A stretch of 64,000 nt of DNA, from contig JBAQPU010000022.1 of assembly GCA_049306095.1 (NCBI GenBank), forward strand, positions 1 through 64,000. Reading direction: 5' to 3'. The notes below the pieces were generated by a model. The model saw only the letters and a program-made list of their open reading frames with translations, was not told where the DNA came from and did not search any database. How positions within the stretch are numbered: position 1 is the first letter of the stretch; every line of letters begins with the position of its first letter. A program made the translations under genes and the position numbers. Origin of the DNA: UBA2336 sp049306095 (GTDB taxonomy: Bacteria; Bacteroidota; Bacteroidia; Cytophagales; Cyclobacteriaceae). Of this stretch, positions 1 through 8,745 are shown one piece after another.

Positions 1-1125
1 TACTTCAACATTGGATGCTTTCTTTTTTCCTTTCACCACCGTGGCCACCATGCGCAAATCTTCAATGCGCGCGTTGGTACAACTTCCAATAAAAACATAG
101 TCGACCGACTTACCCAAAAGTTGTGTGCCCGGCTCGAGGCCCATGTACTCCAGTGATTTTTTAAATGAAGTTTGTTCACTGATTTCTTTTAACTCTTCAA
201 CGGTTGGAATGCGATCTGTTACTTTAATGCCCATACCCGGATTGGTTCCGTAGGTAATCATTGGTGCAATGTCAGCGGCATCATACACCAATACCTGATC
301 GTAGGTTGCACCTGCATCAGTTTTTAATTGTTTCCATTCTTCAACTTTTTTATTGAATGCTTCGCCTTGCGGTGCAAACTTTCTTCCCTTGATGTAATTG
401 AAAGTTGTTTCATCAGGAGCAATCAATCCACCACGAGCGCCCATCTCAATGCTCATGTTACAAATGGTCATGCGTGCCTCCATTGACAGACTGGTTATGG
501 CGCTGCCGGCATATTCAACAAAGTATCCGGTAGCACCGCTCGCAGAAATTTTTGAAATGATGTATAGAATAATGTCTTTCGCCACCACGCCTTTTCCCAA
601 CGTGCCGTTCACTTCAATGCGCATGGTTTTGGGTTTGTACTGTAACACGCATTGGGTTGCCAATACTTGTTCCACTTCACTTGTTCCAATTCCAAAAGCA
701 ATGTTGCCGAAGGCTCCGTGCGTAGAGGTATGGCTATCGCCACACACAATGGTCATGCCGGGTAATGTTAATCCTAATTCCGGACCGATGATGTGCACGA
801 TGCCTTGAAACGGATGACCCAGATCGTACAGCTCAACGCCAAATTCAGCGCAATTCCTTTTTAGCGTTTCTACCTGGTGGCGAGAAAGCGCCTCCTTGAT
901 AGGCAGGTGTTGATCTTTTGTTGGTACGTTGTGATCGGCAGTAGCCGTAGTGCGTTTTGTGTTAAAGACTTTGATACCGCGCTTTCGCAGTCCATCAAAA
1001 GCCTGGGGACTTGTTACTTCGTGTATAAAGTGGCGGTCGATGAAAAAAGCATCCGGGTATCCATCCGCACGCTTCACTACATGGGCATCCCAGATTTTTT
1101 CAAAAAGTGTTTTAGGTTTAGTCAT
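1..1125 (-). CDS. leuC: 3-isopropylmalate dehydratase large subunit, 3' end outside the window
   Basis: Leucine pathway isomerase that converts 2-isopropylmalate to 3-isopropylmalate together with LeuD. The 375 visible codons begin MTKPKTLFEKIWDAHVV and include the aconitase-family segments VCGDSHTSTHGAFG and FIGSCTNARIEDL, the latter carrying the first [4Fe-4S] cysteine. The remaining cluster ligands and the stop lie beyond base 1. The start ATG at 1125 is the first in frame and is followed directly by the conserved N-terminus. It lies downstream of thrC in the same direction, but a strong hairpin with a U-run sits between them, so expression is probably either separate from the thr operon or attenuated. 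The sequence match is clear; the regulation is inferred. Confidence 0.96.
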   Translation of the reverse strand, partial: MTKPKTLFEKIWDAHVVKRADGYPDAFFIDRHFIHEVTSPQAFDGLRKRGIKVFNTKRTTATADHNVPTKDQHLPIKEALSRHQVETLKRNCAEFGVELYDLGHPFQGIVHIIGPELGLTLPGMTIVCGDSHTSTHGAFGNIAFGIGTSEVEQVLATQCVLQYKPKTMRIEVNGTLGKGVVAKDIILYIISKISASGATGYFVEYAGSAITSLSMEARMTICNMSIEMGARGGLIAPDETTFNYIKGRKFAPQGEAFNKKVEEWKQLKTDAGATYDQVLVYDAADIAPMITYGTNPGMGIKVTDRIPTVEELKEISEQTSFKKSLEYMGLEPGTQLLGKSVDYVFIGSCTNARIEDLRMVATVVKGKKKASNVEV

Positions 1126-1131
1126 TCCCTT

Positions 1132-1145
1132 AACAAGTGTTAGTT
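1132..1145 (-). promoter_or_regulatory. 14-bp element shared by the leuC and ilvE leaders
   Basis: On the minus strand AACTAACACTTGTT lies 6 nt before the leuC ATG. The ilvE leader has AACTAACAGTTGTT 4 nt before its ATG, a 13/14 match at the same place (between the leader terminator and the start codon). This suggests a shared translational or regulatory element; its function is unknown. Confidence 0.45.
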
Positions 1146-1159
1146 CGTTCTGATTATTC

Positions 1160-1200
1160 CAAAACAAAACCGCCCCGCTCTTTATCAGGGCGAGGCGGTT
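1160..1200 (-). terminator. Intrinsic terminator between thrC and leuC, possible leu attenuator
   Basis: Read on the minus strand, AACCGCCTCGC pairs with GCGGGGCGGTT (11 bp, one G-U) around an 11-nt loop, followed by TTTTGTTTT. It could simply end the thr operon. However, it lies only about 35 nt before the leuC start, just like the ilv attenuator, and is preceded by a codon run TTA TTA TTG ATC ATG ATT ATC TAA (1242-1219) that would stall a ribosome short of Leu or Ile. That frame has no ordinary upstream start codon, so the attenuator reading is tentative. Confidence 0.7.
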
Positions 1201-1318
1201 TATTCCGTTTGTATTCCTTTAGATAATCATGATCAATAATAAGTCTGCAATATGATGGAAGTTAATTCAACCGACAATAAAAAGTTGTGAAAACTTCATG
1301 CTGACAACTGTTTGGTAG

Positions 1319-2620
1319 TTACCCGGCAATCCTTGAAATGTGTGATTTAATCTCGCTAAAATCAGATGAACTCTTTACTGTTTTCTTCATGCCATTTAGC
1401 AGTAGCTGAAGGGTTTGAGGAATTGTGATTTTTGTTTGCAGCGTTGATTCAACTGTTTCAATAAACTTGGCCGGGTGAGCGGTTTCAAAGAACACACCGG
1501 TGCATGGTGGATGTTGAGTAAAATATTTTTTCAGTCCTGAGTAACCAACTGCACCATGTGGATCAAGGATGTAGTTTGATTTTTTAAATACTTCCTTCAT
1601 GGCGATACGGGTTTCTTCATCACTGAACGAACACCCCCAGATGTTATGTCGGATGGCTGCATGATCATGATGAAATAAATCTAAAATTCTGGCAAAGTTG
1701 CTGGGGTCGCCAACATCCATTGCATTGCTGATGGTTGCCATGGAAGGTTTAGCTGAAAATATTCCTGAGTTCAGGTAATCCGGAACAATGTCGTTGATAT
1801 TGGTAGCGGCAATAAAGCGATTGACCGGAAGTCCCATTTTTTTTGCCAGTAAACCGGCTGTCAGGTTTCCAAAATTTCCGCTGGGCACTGAAAAAATAAC
1901 ATCCGATTTTTTTGGTAATCGCGACCACGCATAGAAATAATAGAATGATTGTGGAATGAGGCGGGCAAGATTGATGGAGTTGGCGGAGGTGAGCAGAAAA
2001 TTTTTATTCAATGCTTCATCCTGAAAAGCCTGCTTCACGAGCCGCTGACAATCATCAAACGAGCCACTCACTTCTATTGCTGTAATATTCTGGCCCAGGG
2101 TTGTAAATTGTTTTTCCTGCATCTCACTCACCTGACCTGAAGGATATAACACAATCACTTTTGTTCCGGGTACACCCATAAATCCGTGTGCTACTGCACT
2201 GCCGGTATCTCCGGAGGTAGCAACTAAAATGACTATCTCACGGTTTATTTGTTCTGAAAAGTACCCCAACACCTGCGACATAAACCTGGCTCCAAAATCT
2301 TTAAAAGCGAGCGTGGGTCCGTGAAATAATTCGAGCGCAAAAATATTTTCCCCTACTTCAACCAGCGGAGCGTCAAACGTGATGGTGTGTTCAACAATTT
2401 TCTTTAACCGATTGGAGGGAATATCATTGCCCAGCAATGCATGAGCAACATCATATGCGATTTCAGCGAAAGTTTTTTCGTGTAATGCTGTGAAGATTGC
2501 CGGGGAAAAAACAGGGATGGTTTCCGGCATGAACAATCCGTTATCGGGCGCAAGACTTTTAATAACCGCTTCCTGTAAGGATACCTGATGGTTTCGATTG
2601 TTCGTGCTGTAGTATTTCAT
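1319..2620 (-). CDS. thrC: Threonine synthase
   Basis: PLP enzyme converting O-phosphohomoserine to threonine, the last step of the pathway. The 433-aa length and the N-terminus MKYYSTNNRNHQVSLQEAVI are normal for the longer ThrC class. The PLP lysine is in HGPTLAFKDFGARF (Lys107), the phosphate-loop region is ATSGDTGSAVAHG, and SVPSGNFGNLTAGLLAK is also diagnostic. Its ATG overlaps the thrB stop by 4 nt, indicating translational coupling in thrA-thrB-thrC. Nothing unusual is seen. The assignment is certain from motifs and context. Confidence 0.97.
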   Translation of the reverse strand: MKYYSTNNRNHQVSLQEAVIKSLAPDNGLFMPETIPVFSPAIFTALHEKTFAEIAYDVAHALLGNDIPSNRLKKIVEHTITFDAPLVEVGENIFALELFHGPTLAFKDFGARFMSQVLGYFSEQINREIVILVATSGDTGSAVAHGFMGVPGTKVIVLYPSGQVSEMQEKQFTTLGQNITAIEVSGSFDDCQRLVKQAFQDEALNKNFLLTSANSINLARLIPQSFYYFYAWSRLPKKSDVIFSVPSGNFGNLTAGLLAKKMGLPVNRFIAATNINDIVPDYLNSGIFSAKPSMATISNAMDVGDPSNFARILDLFHHDHAAIRHNIWGCSFSDEETRIAMKEVFKKSNYILDPHGAVGYSGLKKYFTQHPPCTGVFFETAHPAKFIETVESTLQTKITIPQTLQLLLNGMKKTVKSSSDFSEIKSHISRIAG

Positions 2621-3549
2621 GCAGTTATAATTCTTGCGCCTTGATTATTTACAGATGATACAAAACGCTCATTTTGAAGATTCATGGAATTAAATTTTTC
2701 CTGAATCACATTGGCTGCACGATGGGCATTTTCAATTCCTTTACAGAGGCAAAAAACCGTTGGTCCTGAACCGGAAATACCGCACCCCAACGCTCCGTTT
2801 TCAATGGCTGTTTTTTTGATTTCATCAAACCCCGGAATTAAAACAGCGCGAAGCGGTTCAGCCACCACATCTACCAGCGATCGGCCAATCAGTTCGTAAT
2901 CATCTTTCATCATACCGGCCACAAGCGCAGCCGTGTTCGCCCATTGTGTTACCCCATCTTTTAGTGATATGGATGATTTCAACACTTGGCGGGCGTCTTT
3001 TGTTCTCACTTCAATGTGCGGATGAACCAACACACACATCAAATCTTTCGGGGTGGGAATGCGAATAATATCCAGGGGGTTAACACTTCGTGCTAATATT
3101 AGCCCACCCAATAAACTGGGTGCGGCATTGTCGGGGTGAGCAGAACCACACGCTACCCGTTCAGCCTCCATCACAAACGGAAGGAGATGATCACGCGTCA
3201 GGGGTTCGCCCATCAGGTGATTAATAGCTACTGCTGCCGCAACTGCACTGGCGGCACTTGATCCCATGCCGCTGCCCAGTGGTAAATTTTTGTGGAGTGT
3301 GATATCGACTCCCTGATTACTTTCAATGGCTTTTAAATATGCCCGCACGGCAACGCCTGCCGTGTTTTTATCGGCATCGTATGAAAGTTTGCCGCCATCA
3401 CCTTCAATGGATTTAATTTTTATTTCGTTAGAATTATTCAATTCCAATGAAACAACATCGCCCGGATCGTTGACGGCTAATCCGAGCACATCAAAACCAC
3501 ATGACACATTGCCGATGGAAGCAGGAGCAAATACGTTGACGCTTTTCAT
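2617..3549 (-). CDS. thrB: Homoserine kinase
   Basis: GHMP-family kinase phosphorylating homoserine. The protein of 310 aa starts MKSVNVFAPASIGNVSCGFD, and the ATP-binding GHMP motif LPLGSGMGSSAASAVAAA is at about residues 89-106. A longer open frame reaches 3747, but that 66-aa extension overlaps thrA and resembles no kinase N-terminus. The start at 3549 lies 5 nt after the thrA stop and begins exactly at the conserved N-terminus. C-terminal GCGISGSGPTVFCLC is the second GHMP motif. It overlaps thrC by 4 nt. Confidence 0.97.
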   Translation of the reverse strand: MKSVNVFAPASIGNVSCGFDVLGLAVNDPGDVVSLELNNSNEIKIKSIEGDGGKLSYDADKNTAGVAVRAYLKAIESNQGVDITLHKNLPLGSGMGSSAASAVAAAVAINHLMGEPLTRDHLLPFVMEAERVACGSAHPDNAAPSLLGGLILARSVNPLDIIRIPTPKDLMCVLVHPHIEVRTKDARQVLKSSISLKDGVTQWANTAALVAGMMKDDYELIGRSLVDVVAEPLRAVLIPGFDEIKKTAIENGALGCGISGSGPTVFCLCKGIENAHRAANVIQEKFNSMNLQNERFVSSVNNQGARIITA

Positions 3550-3554
3550 GACGA

Positions 3555-6002
3555 TCAGTTTGAATAGTTTCCAATTCTGATGATGTCGGCAAATACTCCG
3601 GCTGCGGTTACTGCTGCGCCTGCACCCGGACCACGAATGACCATCGGTCTCTCGTGGTAACGCTCGGTAGTCAGTAAAATCATATTGTCGCTGCCCGATA
3701 GCGCATAAAAAGGATGTTCGCTTTTTACCATTCCCAATTTTACGCAAGCTTTTTTGTTTTCAAACACTGCCTGGTAACGAAGTTTTTGTTTTTGTGCTTC
3801 TGCATCGGTTCTGATTTGTTCGAAGTTCGAATCATGTTCTTTCAGTTTCCCAAGAAAAATATCTGTACTCATTTCAGGCCTGCAGTTTTCCGGAACAAGA
3901 TTTTCCACGACAATATCTGATAGCTCCAGCGATTCGCCAGCTTCACGTGCGAGAATTAAAATTTTTCTGGCCACATCCATGCCGCTTAAGTCATCGCGTG
4001 GGTCGGGCTCAGTGTATCCCTTTGCTTTTGCATCGTTTACAATTTCACTGAATTTCTTTCCTTCTGTGAAAGCGCTGAAAATGTAATTAAGGGTGCCGCT
4101 CAGCACAGCTTCAATGCGGATAACCTTATCTCCGCTCAGCAAAAGATCGTTCATGGTATTGATCACGGGCAGTCCTGCGCCAACATTTGTTTCATAAAGA
4201 AACCTGATTCCTCTTTTCTGCGCCAGCGACTTCAGCTTCTGATAATTTTCAAAAGTTCCTGAGTTGGCTTTTTTATTGGGTGTAACAATGGAGATGCTAG
4301 CGCTTAATATTAGTTCGTACAAATCCGGTACAGCCGCGCTGTTGGTACAATCAACAAACACGCTGCTGGGAAGATTAAGGTCAATCATTTGCTGAACATA
4401 TTTTTCAAGTTTCATAGCTTCACCGGTTTCTTTCATGGTGTTGATGCAGGAGTTTAATGACAGTCCATTTTCATCGAATAGCATTTTACTGCTGTTCGCA
4501 ACGCCCACAAGCTTTACTTCCAGTTTATTTTGAGTGGATAGTTTTTGAAACTGATCGCTGATCTGATTTACAAGCGTATTGCCTATGAGCCCTGTTCCAA
4601 TCAGAAAGAGATTCAATGTTTTCTTATCTGAAAGGAAGAAGGCATCGTGTAGCGCATTTAATGCTTTTGAAACATCGGCTTGCTGAATAACGGCAGAAAT
4701 ATTCCTTTCCGATGAACCCTGGGCAATCGCCACTACGTTTACACCATTTTTTCCGAAAGCTCCAAACATCCTTCCGCTTGTGCCGGGATGGTGTTTCATG
4801 CCATCACCAACAACTGCGACAATCGAAAGATCTTTTTCAATTTTGATTTCATCGATGAGTTCCTCACGGAGTTCATGCCTGAATTCCTTTTCGATCGCTG
4901 CTTTTGCGCGCGGTGCCACTTCACTTTCAATAGCAATGCAAATCGAGTGCTCCGATGAGGCCTGGCTGATGAGAATAACATTTATTTTTTCGTACGCTAA
5001 GGTAGAGAATAACCGCATCGACATGCCCACAACGCCTAATAGTCCGCTGCCCTGTACATTCAGCAAACTGATGTTGTTCATCGATGAGATGCCTTTGATC
5101 AATTTTCCATTCGAAGAGGAAGCATGAATCTGCGTTCCGGCAGCCGCTGGATTAAACGTATTTTTTACCCAGATTGGAATACGATGAACCATCGCTGGTT
5201 GCATGGTGGAAGGAAAAATTACCTTGGCGCCAAAATGCGAAAGTTCCATAGCCTCTTCGTAACTCAGTTGCGGAACAGTGAATGATTTTTTTACCAATCG
5301 CGGATCGGCTGTCATGAGGCCATCCACATCCGTCCAAATTTCAAGTGCCGAAGCTTTCAGTGCACCGGAAAAGATGGCAGCTGTATAGTCTGATCCGCTG
5401 CGACCGAGGGTAGTGGTCTCTCCGCTTTCAGAAGTAGCGATGAAACCGGTGATCACTTGTACATCAGCATGATGCAGAAAATGATCATGAATAAGTTTGT
5501 TGGAAACTTCAAAATCAACTTTTGCATTACCGAATTGGTTATCAGTTCGAATGACGTTGCGGGCATCGAGAAATTCAAATGGCAAGCCACGATCTTTACA
5601 AGCTTCGGTAATAATGTAGGCTGAAAGCCTTTCGCCAAAACTCATGATATAATCGAGGGTGCGCGGTGTTCTTTCCTTCACCAGGAAGATACCATGCAAT
5701 ACATCCTCCAGCTCGTTCATTTGAATTTTTACCTGTGCCAGTATTCCGCTTTGCGATGAAACTCCGATTAATTCACGAACAGCATCGAGATGGCGTTTCT
5801 CTACCTGTTCTAAAATTTTCTTGTATTCCGGATTTCCTGCTACAGCAAGGTTACTCAATTGGATAAGTTGATCGGTTATTCCGCCAAAGGCAGAGAAGAC
5901 CAACGCGATATCTTCTTTCAGATATGGTTTGACGATCTCAATGACCGATTTTATTCTTTCAGGAGTGGCTACCGATGAGCCACCAAACTTTAATATTTTC
6001 AT
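3555..6002 (-). CDS. thrA: Bifunctional aspartokinase / homoserine dehydrogenase
   Basis: Fused enzyme catalysing the first and third steps of threonine synthesis. The 815 aa divide into an aspartokinase domain (MKILKFGGSSVATPERI at the start; MSFGERLSAYII near 120), central ACT repeats that normally bind threonine (about 310-455), and an NAD(P)-dependent homoserine dehydrogenase beginning with the Rossmann motif FLIGTGLIGNT near residue 465. The C-terminus VIRGPGAGAAVTAAGVFADI is typical. It is the first structural gene after the thr leader peptide and attenuator, followed closely by thrB and thrC. Both allosteric and attenuation control by threonine are expected. Confidence 0.97.
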   Translation of the reverse strand: MKILKFGGSSVATPERIKSVIEIVKPYLKEDIALVFSAFGGITDQLIQLSNLAVAGNPEYKKILEQVEKRHLDAVRELIGVSSQSGILAQVKIQMNELEDVLHGIFLVKERTPRTLDYIMSFGERLSAYIITEACKDRGLPFEFLDARNVIRTDNQFGNAKVDFEVSNKLIHDHFLHHADVQVITGFIATSESGETTTLGRSGSDYTAAIFSGALKASALEIWTDVDGLMTADPRLVKKSFTVPQLSYEEAMELSHFGAKVIFPSTMQPAMVHRIPIWVKNTFNPAAAGTQIHASSSNGKLIKGISSMNNISLLNVQGSGLLGVVGMSMRLFSTLAYEKINVILISQASSEHSICIAIESEVAPRAKAAIEKEFRHELREELIDEIKIEKDLSIVAVVGDGMKHHPGTSGRMFGAFGKNGVNVVAIAQGSSERNISAVIQQADVSKALNALHDAFFLSDKKTLNLFLIGTGLIGNTLVNQISDQFQKLSTQNKLEVKLVGVANSSKMLFDENGLSLNSCINTMKETGEAMKLEKYVQQMIDLNLPSSVFVDCTNSAAVPDLYELILSASISIVTPNKKANSGTFENYQKLKSLAQKRGIRFLYETNVGAGLPVINTMNDLLLSGDKVIRIEAVLSGTLNYIFSAFTEGKKFSEIVNDAKAKGYTEPDPRDDLSGMDVARKILILAREAGESLELSDIVVENLVPENCRPEMSTDIFLGKLKEHDSNFEQIRTDAEAQKQKLRYQAVFENKKACVKLGMVKSEHPFYALSGSDNMILLTTERYHERPMVIRGPGAGAAVTAAGVFADIIRIGNYSN

Positions 6003-6020
6003 GGATGAAGATTAATGGTT

Positions 6021-6066
6021 AAAAAAATTGACACACAAGGCTGCTTCCTGGAAACAGTATGCGCGT
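6021..6066 (-). terminator. Attenuator terminator of the thr operon
   Basis: On the minus strand an outer stem ACGCGCA/TGTGTGT (7 bp, two G-U) encloses an inner hairpin CTGTTTCCAGGAAGCAG (7 bp, 3-nt loop), followed by CAATTTTTTT, only 19 nt before the thrA start. Its place between a Thr-rich leader ORF and thrA identifies it as an attenuator. An antiterminator was not resolved; CGGGGT at the end of the leader can pair with ACCCCG just before the stem. Confidence 0.7.
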
Positions 6067-6095
6067 GGGCGGGGTGATATGGTACGATAGACGGG

Positions 6096-6197
6096 TTACC
6101 CCGTAATGGTTGTAGTTGTGGTAATTGAATTTACCACGGCAGGAATAGCAACGCAAGCACTGATGGCTTTGAAGAATATCGTGTGTTGCTTTTTCAT
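6096..6197 (-). CDS. thrL: thr operon leader peptide
   Basis: Short ORF of 33 aa (MKKQHTIFFKAIS...NSITTTTTITG) on the minus strand 93 nt before thrA. Residues 25-32 read Ile, five Thr, Ile, Thr (codons ATT ACC ACA ACT ACA ACC ATT ACG), which is the signature of a ribosome-stalling threonine leader and closely parallels E. coli ThrL in composition. It is followed by a terminator with a U7 run. When charged Thr-tRNA or Ile-tRNA is scarce the ribosome would stall in this run and allow read-through into thrA-thrB-thrC. The peptide and terminator are seen; the regulation is inferred. The start has only a weak upstream promoter-like sequence. Confidence 0.88.
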   Translation of the reverse strand: MKKQHTIFFKAISACVAIPAVVNSITTTTTITG

Positions 6198-6266
6198 TGT
6201 TGAGGCAAGATAATCAGGTAAAGTTTAAAGTTTAATGGTTTGTAAATATTTTTTTGAGATATGTTT

Positions 6267-6317
6267 CACATAGACCGCATAGAAATGAATAACCTATGTG
6301 CCCTCTGTGTCTATGTG
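6267..6317. repeat. Imperfect inverted repeat downstream of ilvA
   Basis: CACATAGAC (6267-6275) and GTCTATGTG (6309-6317) form a 9-bp inverted repeat enclosing further CATAG/CTATG units. No U-run follows on either strand, so it is not a normal intrinsic terminator. It looks like intergenic repeat DNA of the kind scattered through many Bacteroidota genomes. Confidence 0.45.
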
Positions 6318-6336
6318 GTTAAAATGCATTTCACTT

Positions 6337-7587
6337 TTATACTAAATATTCAAACAGGTTTTCATGTTGATTCACCAGTGTATAATTCAGTTTGTGCTCA
6401 TCCATCCGGTTAATGAGTGAGCCAAAATCATTTTTCGATTTTACTTCAATTCCAATCAATGCCGGCCCTGTTTCTTTGTTGTGTTTTTGAATAAATTCAA
6501 AGCGCACAATGTCATCGGTAGGGCCGAGGATGTGGTTCACAAATTCTTTCAATGCGCCAGGTCGTTGGGCAAATCGCACGATGAAATAATGCTTTAATCC
6601 TTCGTACAGGAGTGAACGTTCTTTAATTTCCTGCATGCGATCAATGTCGTTATTGCCGCCACTGAGGACGCATACCACTTTTTTCCCTTTGATCAGATCG
6701 GCATGCTGGTCAAGCGCTGCAATGGAAAGCGCACCTGCAGGTTCGGCAACAATGGCGTCTTCGTTATACAATTGAAGAATGGTGGAGCTCACTTTTCCTT
6801 CCGGTACCAGGGTCATGTCGTTTATAACCGACTGGCACAAGGGAAAGGTAATATCTCCCACCTTTTTTACCGATGCGCCATCTACAAAACGTTGGATTTT
6901 TTCAAGTACTACCGGCTTGCCTGCATTAAGTGCAGCCTGCATGGATGGAGCGCCAGAAGGCTCTACTCCAATAATTTTAGTGTTGGGAGAATACGTTTTC
7001 ACATACCGGCCAATGCCTGCGCACAATCCGCCACCGCCAACGGGAACAAAGATGAAATCGATATCCGATTGCTCTTCGAAGATTTCTTTGGCAACCGTTC
7101 CTTGCCCTTCGATGATTTTGGGATGATCGAAGGGAGGAATAAAATTGGAATCGTGTTGAGCGCAATATTCCAATGCATGCGCCTGACATTCATCAAACGT
7201 GTCACCAATCAGCACCACTTCCACCATGCTGTTGCCGAACATTTTTACCTGGTTGATTTTCTGCTTGGGCGTGATGGCCGGCATGTAGATAACTCCTTTA
7301 ATATGGAGTGTTTTGCACGACCACGCTACACCCTGCGCGTGGTTACCCGCACTGGCACATACAACACCGCGCTTGCGCTGATCTTCGGTTAGACTTTGAA
7401 TCAGGTTGTAAGCGCCCCTGATTTTATATGAACGAACCACCTGCAAATCCTCACGTTTCAAATACACCTCGCAGGCAAACTTTTCTGAAAGCTTGCGGTG
7501 GAATTGCAACGGTGTTTTAAGCACGACCTGCTTTAACAGGTTATGCGCGTTGTCAATGTTGATATCTTGTTTTAGTGTTGTTACCAT
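6337..7587 (-). CDS. ilvA: Threonine ammonia-lyase (threonine deaminase), biosynthetic
   Basis: PLP enzyme that deaminates threonine to 2-oxobutanoate, the committed step to isoleucine. The 416-aa protein has the PLP lysine in VRSYKIRGAYN (Lys55), the substrate loop SAGNHAQGVA, the phosphate-binding PVGGGGLCAGIG, and a C-terminal ACT-like regulatory region (about 330-416, HYFIVRFAQRPGALKEF) consistent with feedback control by isoleucine. It is the last gene of the ilv operon, 85 bp downstream of ilvC. The spacer (7588-7672) contains an imperfect inverted pair of AAGTAGTAAG/CTTACTACTT motifs and no U-run terminator. It links the threonine and isoleucine pathways physically as well as biochemically. 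Confidence 0.96.
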   Translation of the reverse strand: MVTTLKQDINIDNAHNLLKQVVLKTPLQFHRKLSEKFACEVYLKREDLQVVRSYKIRGAYNLIQSLTEDQRKRGVVCASAGNHAQGVAWSCKTLHIKGVIYMPAITPKQKINQVKMFGNSMVEVVLIGDTFDECQAHALEYCAQHDSNFIPPFDHPKIIEGQGTVAKEIFEEQSDIDFIFVPVGGGGLCAGIGRYVKTYSPNTKIIGVEPSGAPSMQAALNAGKPVVLEKIQRFVDGASVKKVGDITFPLCQSVINDMTLVPEGKVSSTILQLYNEDAIVAEPAGALSIAALDQHADLIKGKKVVCVLSGGNNDIDRMQEIKERSLLYEGLKHYFIVRFAQRPGALKEFVNHILGPTDDIVRFEFIQKHNKETGPALIGIEVKSKNDFGSLINRMDEHKLNYTLVNQHENLFEYLV

Positions 7588-7672
7588 TTATTTTGGACTT
7601 AAGATGTAAGTAGTAAGGTGTAAGACTTTATTATTACCATTGTCTTACTACTTTACGTCTTGTTACTTATGT

Positions 7673-8743
7673 CTACTGATTGATCATACTCACCTCAACC
7701 TGTTGTTTTTCAGGGCGCAGCGATCGCACAGCCGCACCGGCTTGCCATAGTTCGCTTTCGCGAAGTTCTTTTAACTCAACCTGTAAATTTTCCCGGTAGT
7801 CGGGCTTGCTGCAGGTTTCGATGGTGCGCTTCGCTTCCTGGCCGGAGGCTACACTGGCATACAGTTCTTTAAATACCGGTAGTGTTGCCGCCTTGAATTT
7901 TTTCTTCCAGTCGAGGGCACCACGCTGTGCAGTGGTTGAGCAGTTGGCATACATCCAGTCCATTCCGTTTTCCGCTACGAGTGGCATCAGACTTTGTGTG
8001 AGTTCTTCTACCGTTTCGTTGAATGCTTCAGAAGGAGAGTGGCCGTTCGCGCGAAGCACTTCGTACTGGGCTTCAAAAATTCCGGCAATGGCGCCCATGA
8101 GTGTTCCGCGTTCGCCAGCGAGGTCGGAGTAAACTTCTTTTTTGAAATCTGTTTTGAATAAGTAACCTGATCCAACACCAATACCTAATGCGATTGCTTT
8201 TTCGGTTGCCTTACCTGTAGCATCCTGAAACACGGCATAACTGGCGTTGATGCCTTTTCCTTGCAGGAATAGCCTGCGAACAGAAGTTCCTGATCCTTTT
8301 GGTGCCGCGAGCACCACATCTACATCGGCAGGAGGAACAATTCCGGTTTGCTCTTTGAAAGTGATTCCAAAGCCGTGAGAGAAATACAACGTTTTTCCTT
8401 TTGTGAGGTATGGTTTGATCACAGGCCACGAGGCGATTTGACCGGCATCGGAAAGCAGGAATTGTAAGATTGTTCCTTGCTTCGCAGCTTCTTCAATATC
8501 GAAAAGTGTTTCACCGGGTACCCAGCCATCTTTCACGGCTTTGTCCCAGGTTTTTCCTTTTCGCTGGCCAACGATCACATTGAATCCGTTATCGCGGAGG
8601 TTTAATGCCTGTGCGGGGCCCTGTACGCCATACCCGATGATGGCAATGGTTTCATTACGCAATACGTCTAATGCTTTGCTCATCGGAAATTCTTCCCGGG
8701 TTACAACTTCTTCTACGGTTCCTCCAAAATTTATTTGTGCCAT
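7673..8743 (-). CDS. ilvC: Ketol-acid reductoisomerase (NADP(+))
   Basis: Converts acetolactate or acetohydroxybutyrate to the dihydroxy acids of valine and isoleucine synthesis. The 356-aa length fits the short class I enzyme with a slightly extended C-terminus. The N-terminal Rossmann motif IAIIGYGVQGPAQALNLRDN lies at about 33-52, and the C-terminal knotted domain has the metal-binding segment YSDLAGERGTLMG and YANCSTTAQRGALDW. It lies between ilvN and ilvA in the same direction, separated from ilvN by a tandem repeat. Nothing is missing. Confidence 0.97.
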   Translation of the reverse strand: MAQINFGGTVEEVVTREEFPMSKALDVLRNETIAIIGYGVQGPAQALNLRDNGFNVIVGQRKGKTWDKAVKDGWVPGETLFDIEEAAKQGTILQFLLSDAGQIASWPVIKPYLTKGKTLYFSHGFGITFKEQTGIVPPADVDVVLAAPKGSGTSVRRLFLQGKGINASYAVFQDATGKATEKAIALGIGVGSGYLFKTDFKKEVYSDLAGERGTLMGAIAGIFEAQYEVLRANGHSPSEAFNETVEELTQSLMPLVAENGMDWMYANCSTTAQRGALDWKKKFKAATLPVFKELYASVASGQEAKRTIETCSKPDYRENLQVELKELRESELWQAGAAVRSLRPEKQQVEVSMINQ

Positions 8744-8745
8744 TC

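Noticed and set aside
2617..3747. Longer thrB open frame with 66 extra N-terminal residues
   Set aside because: The extension overlaps thrA, does not resemble GHMP kinases, and the ATG at 3549 begins exactly at the conserved N-terminus 5 nt after thrA.
6703..7392. 229-aa plus-strand open frame inside ilvA
   Set aside because: It is a shadow of the GC-richer ilvA coding strand with no motifs; ilvA is certain.
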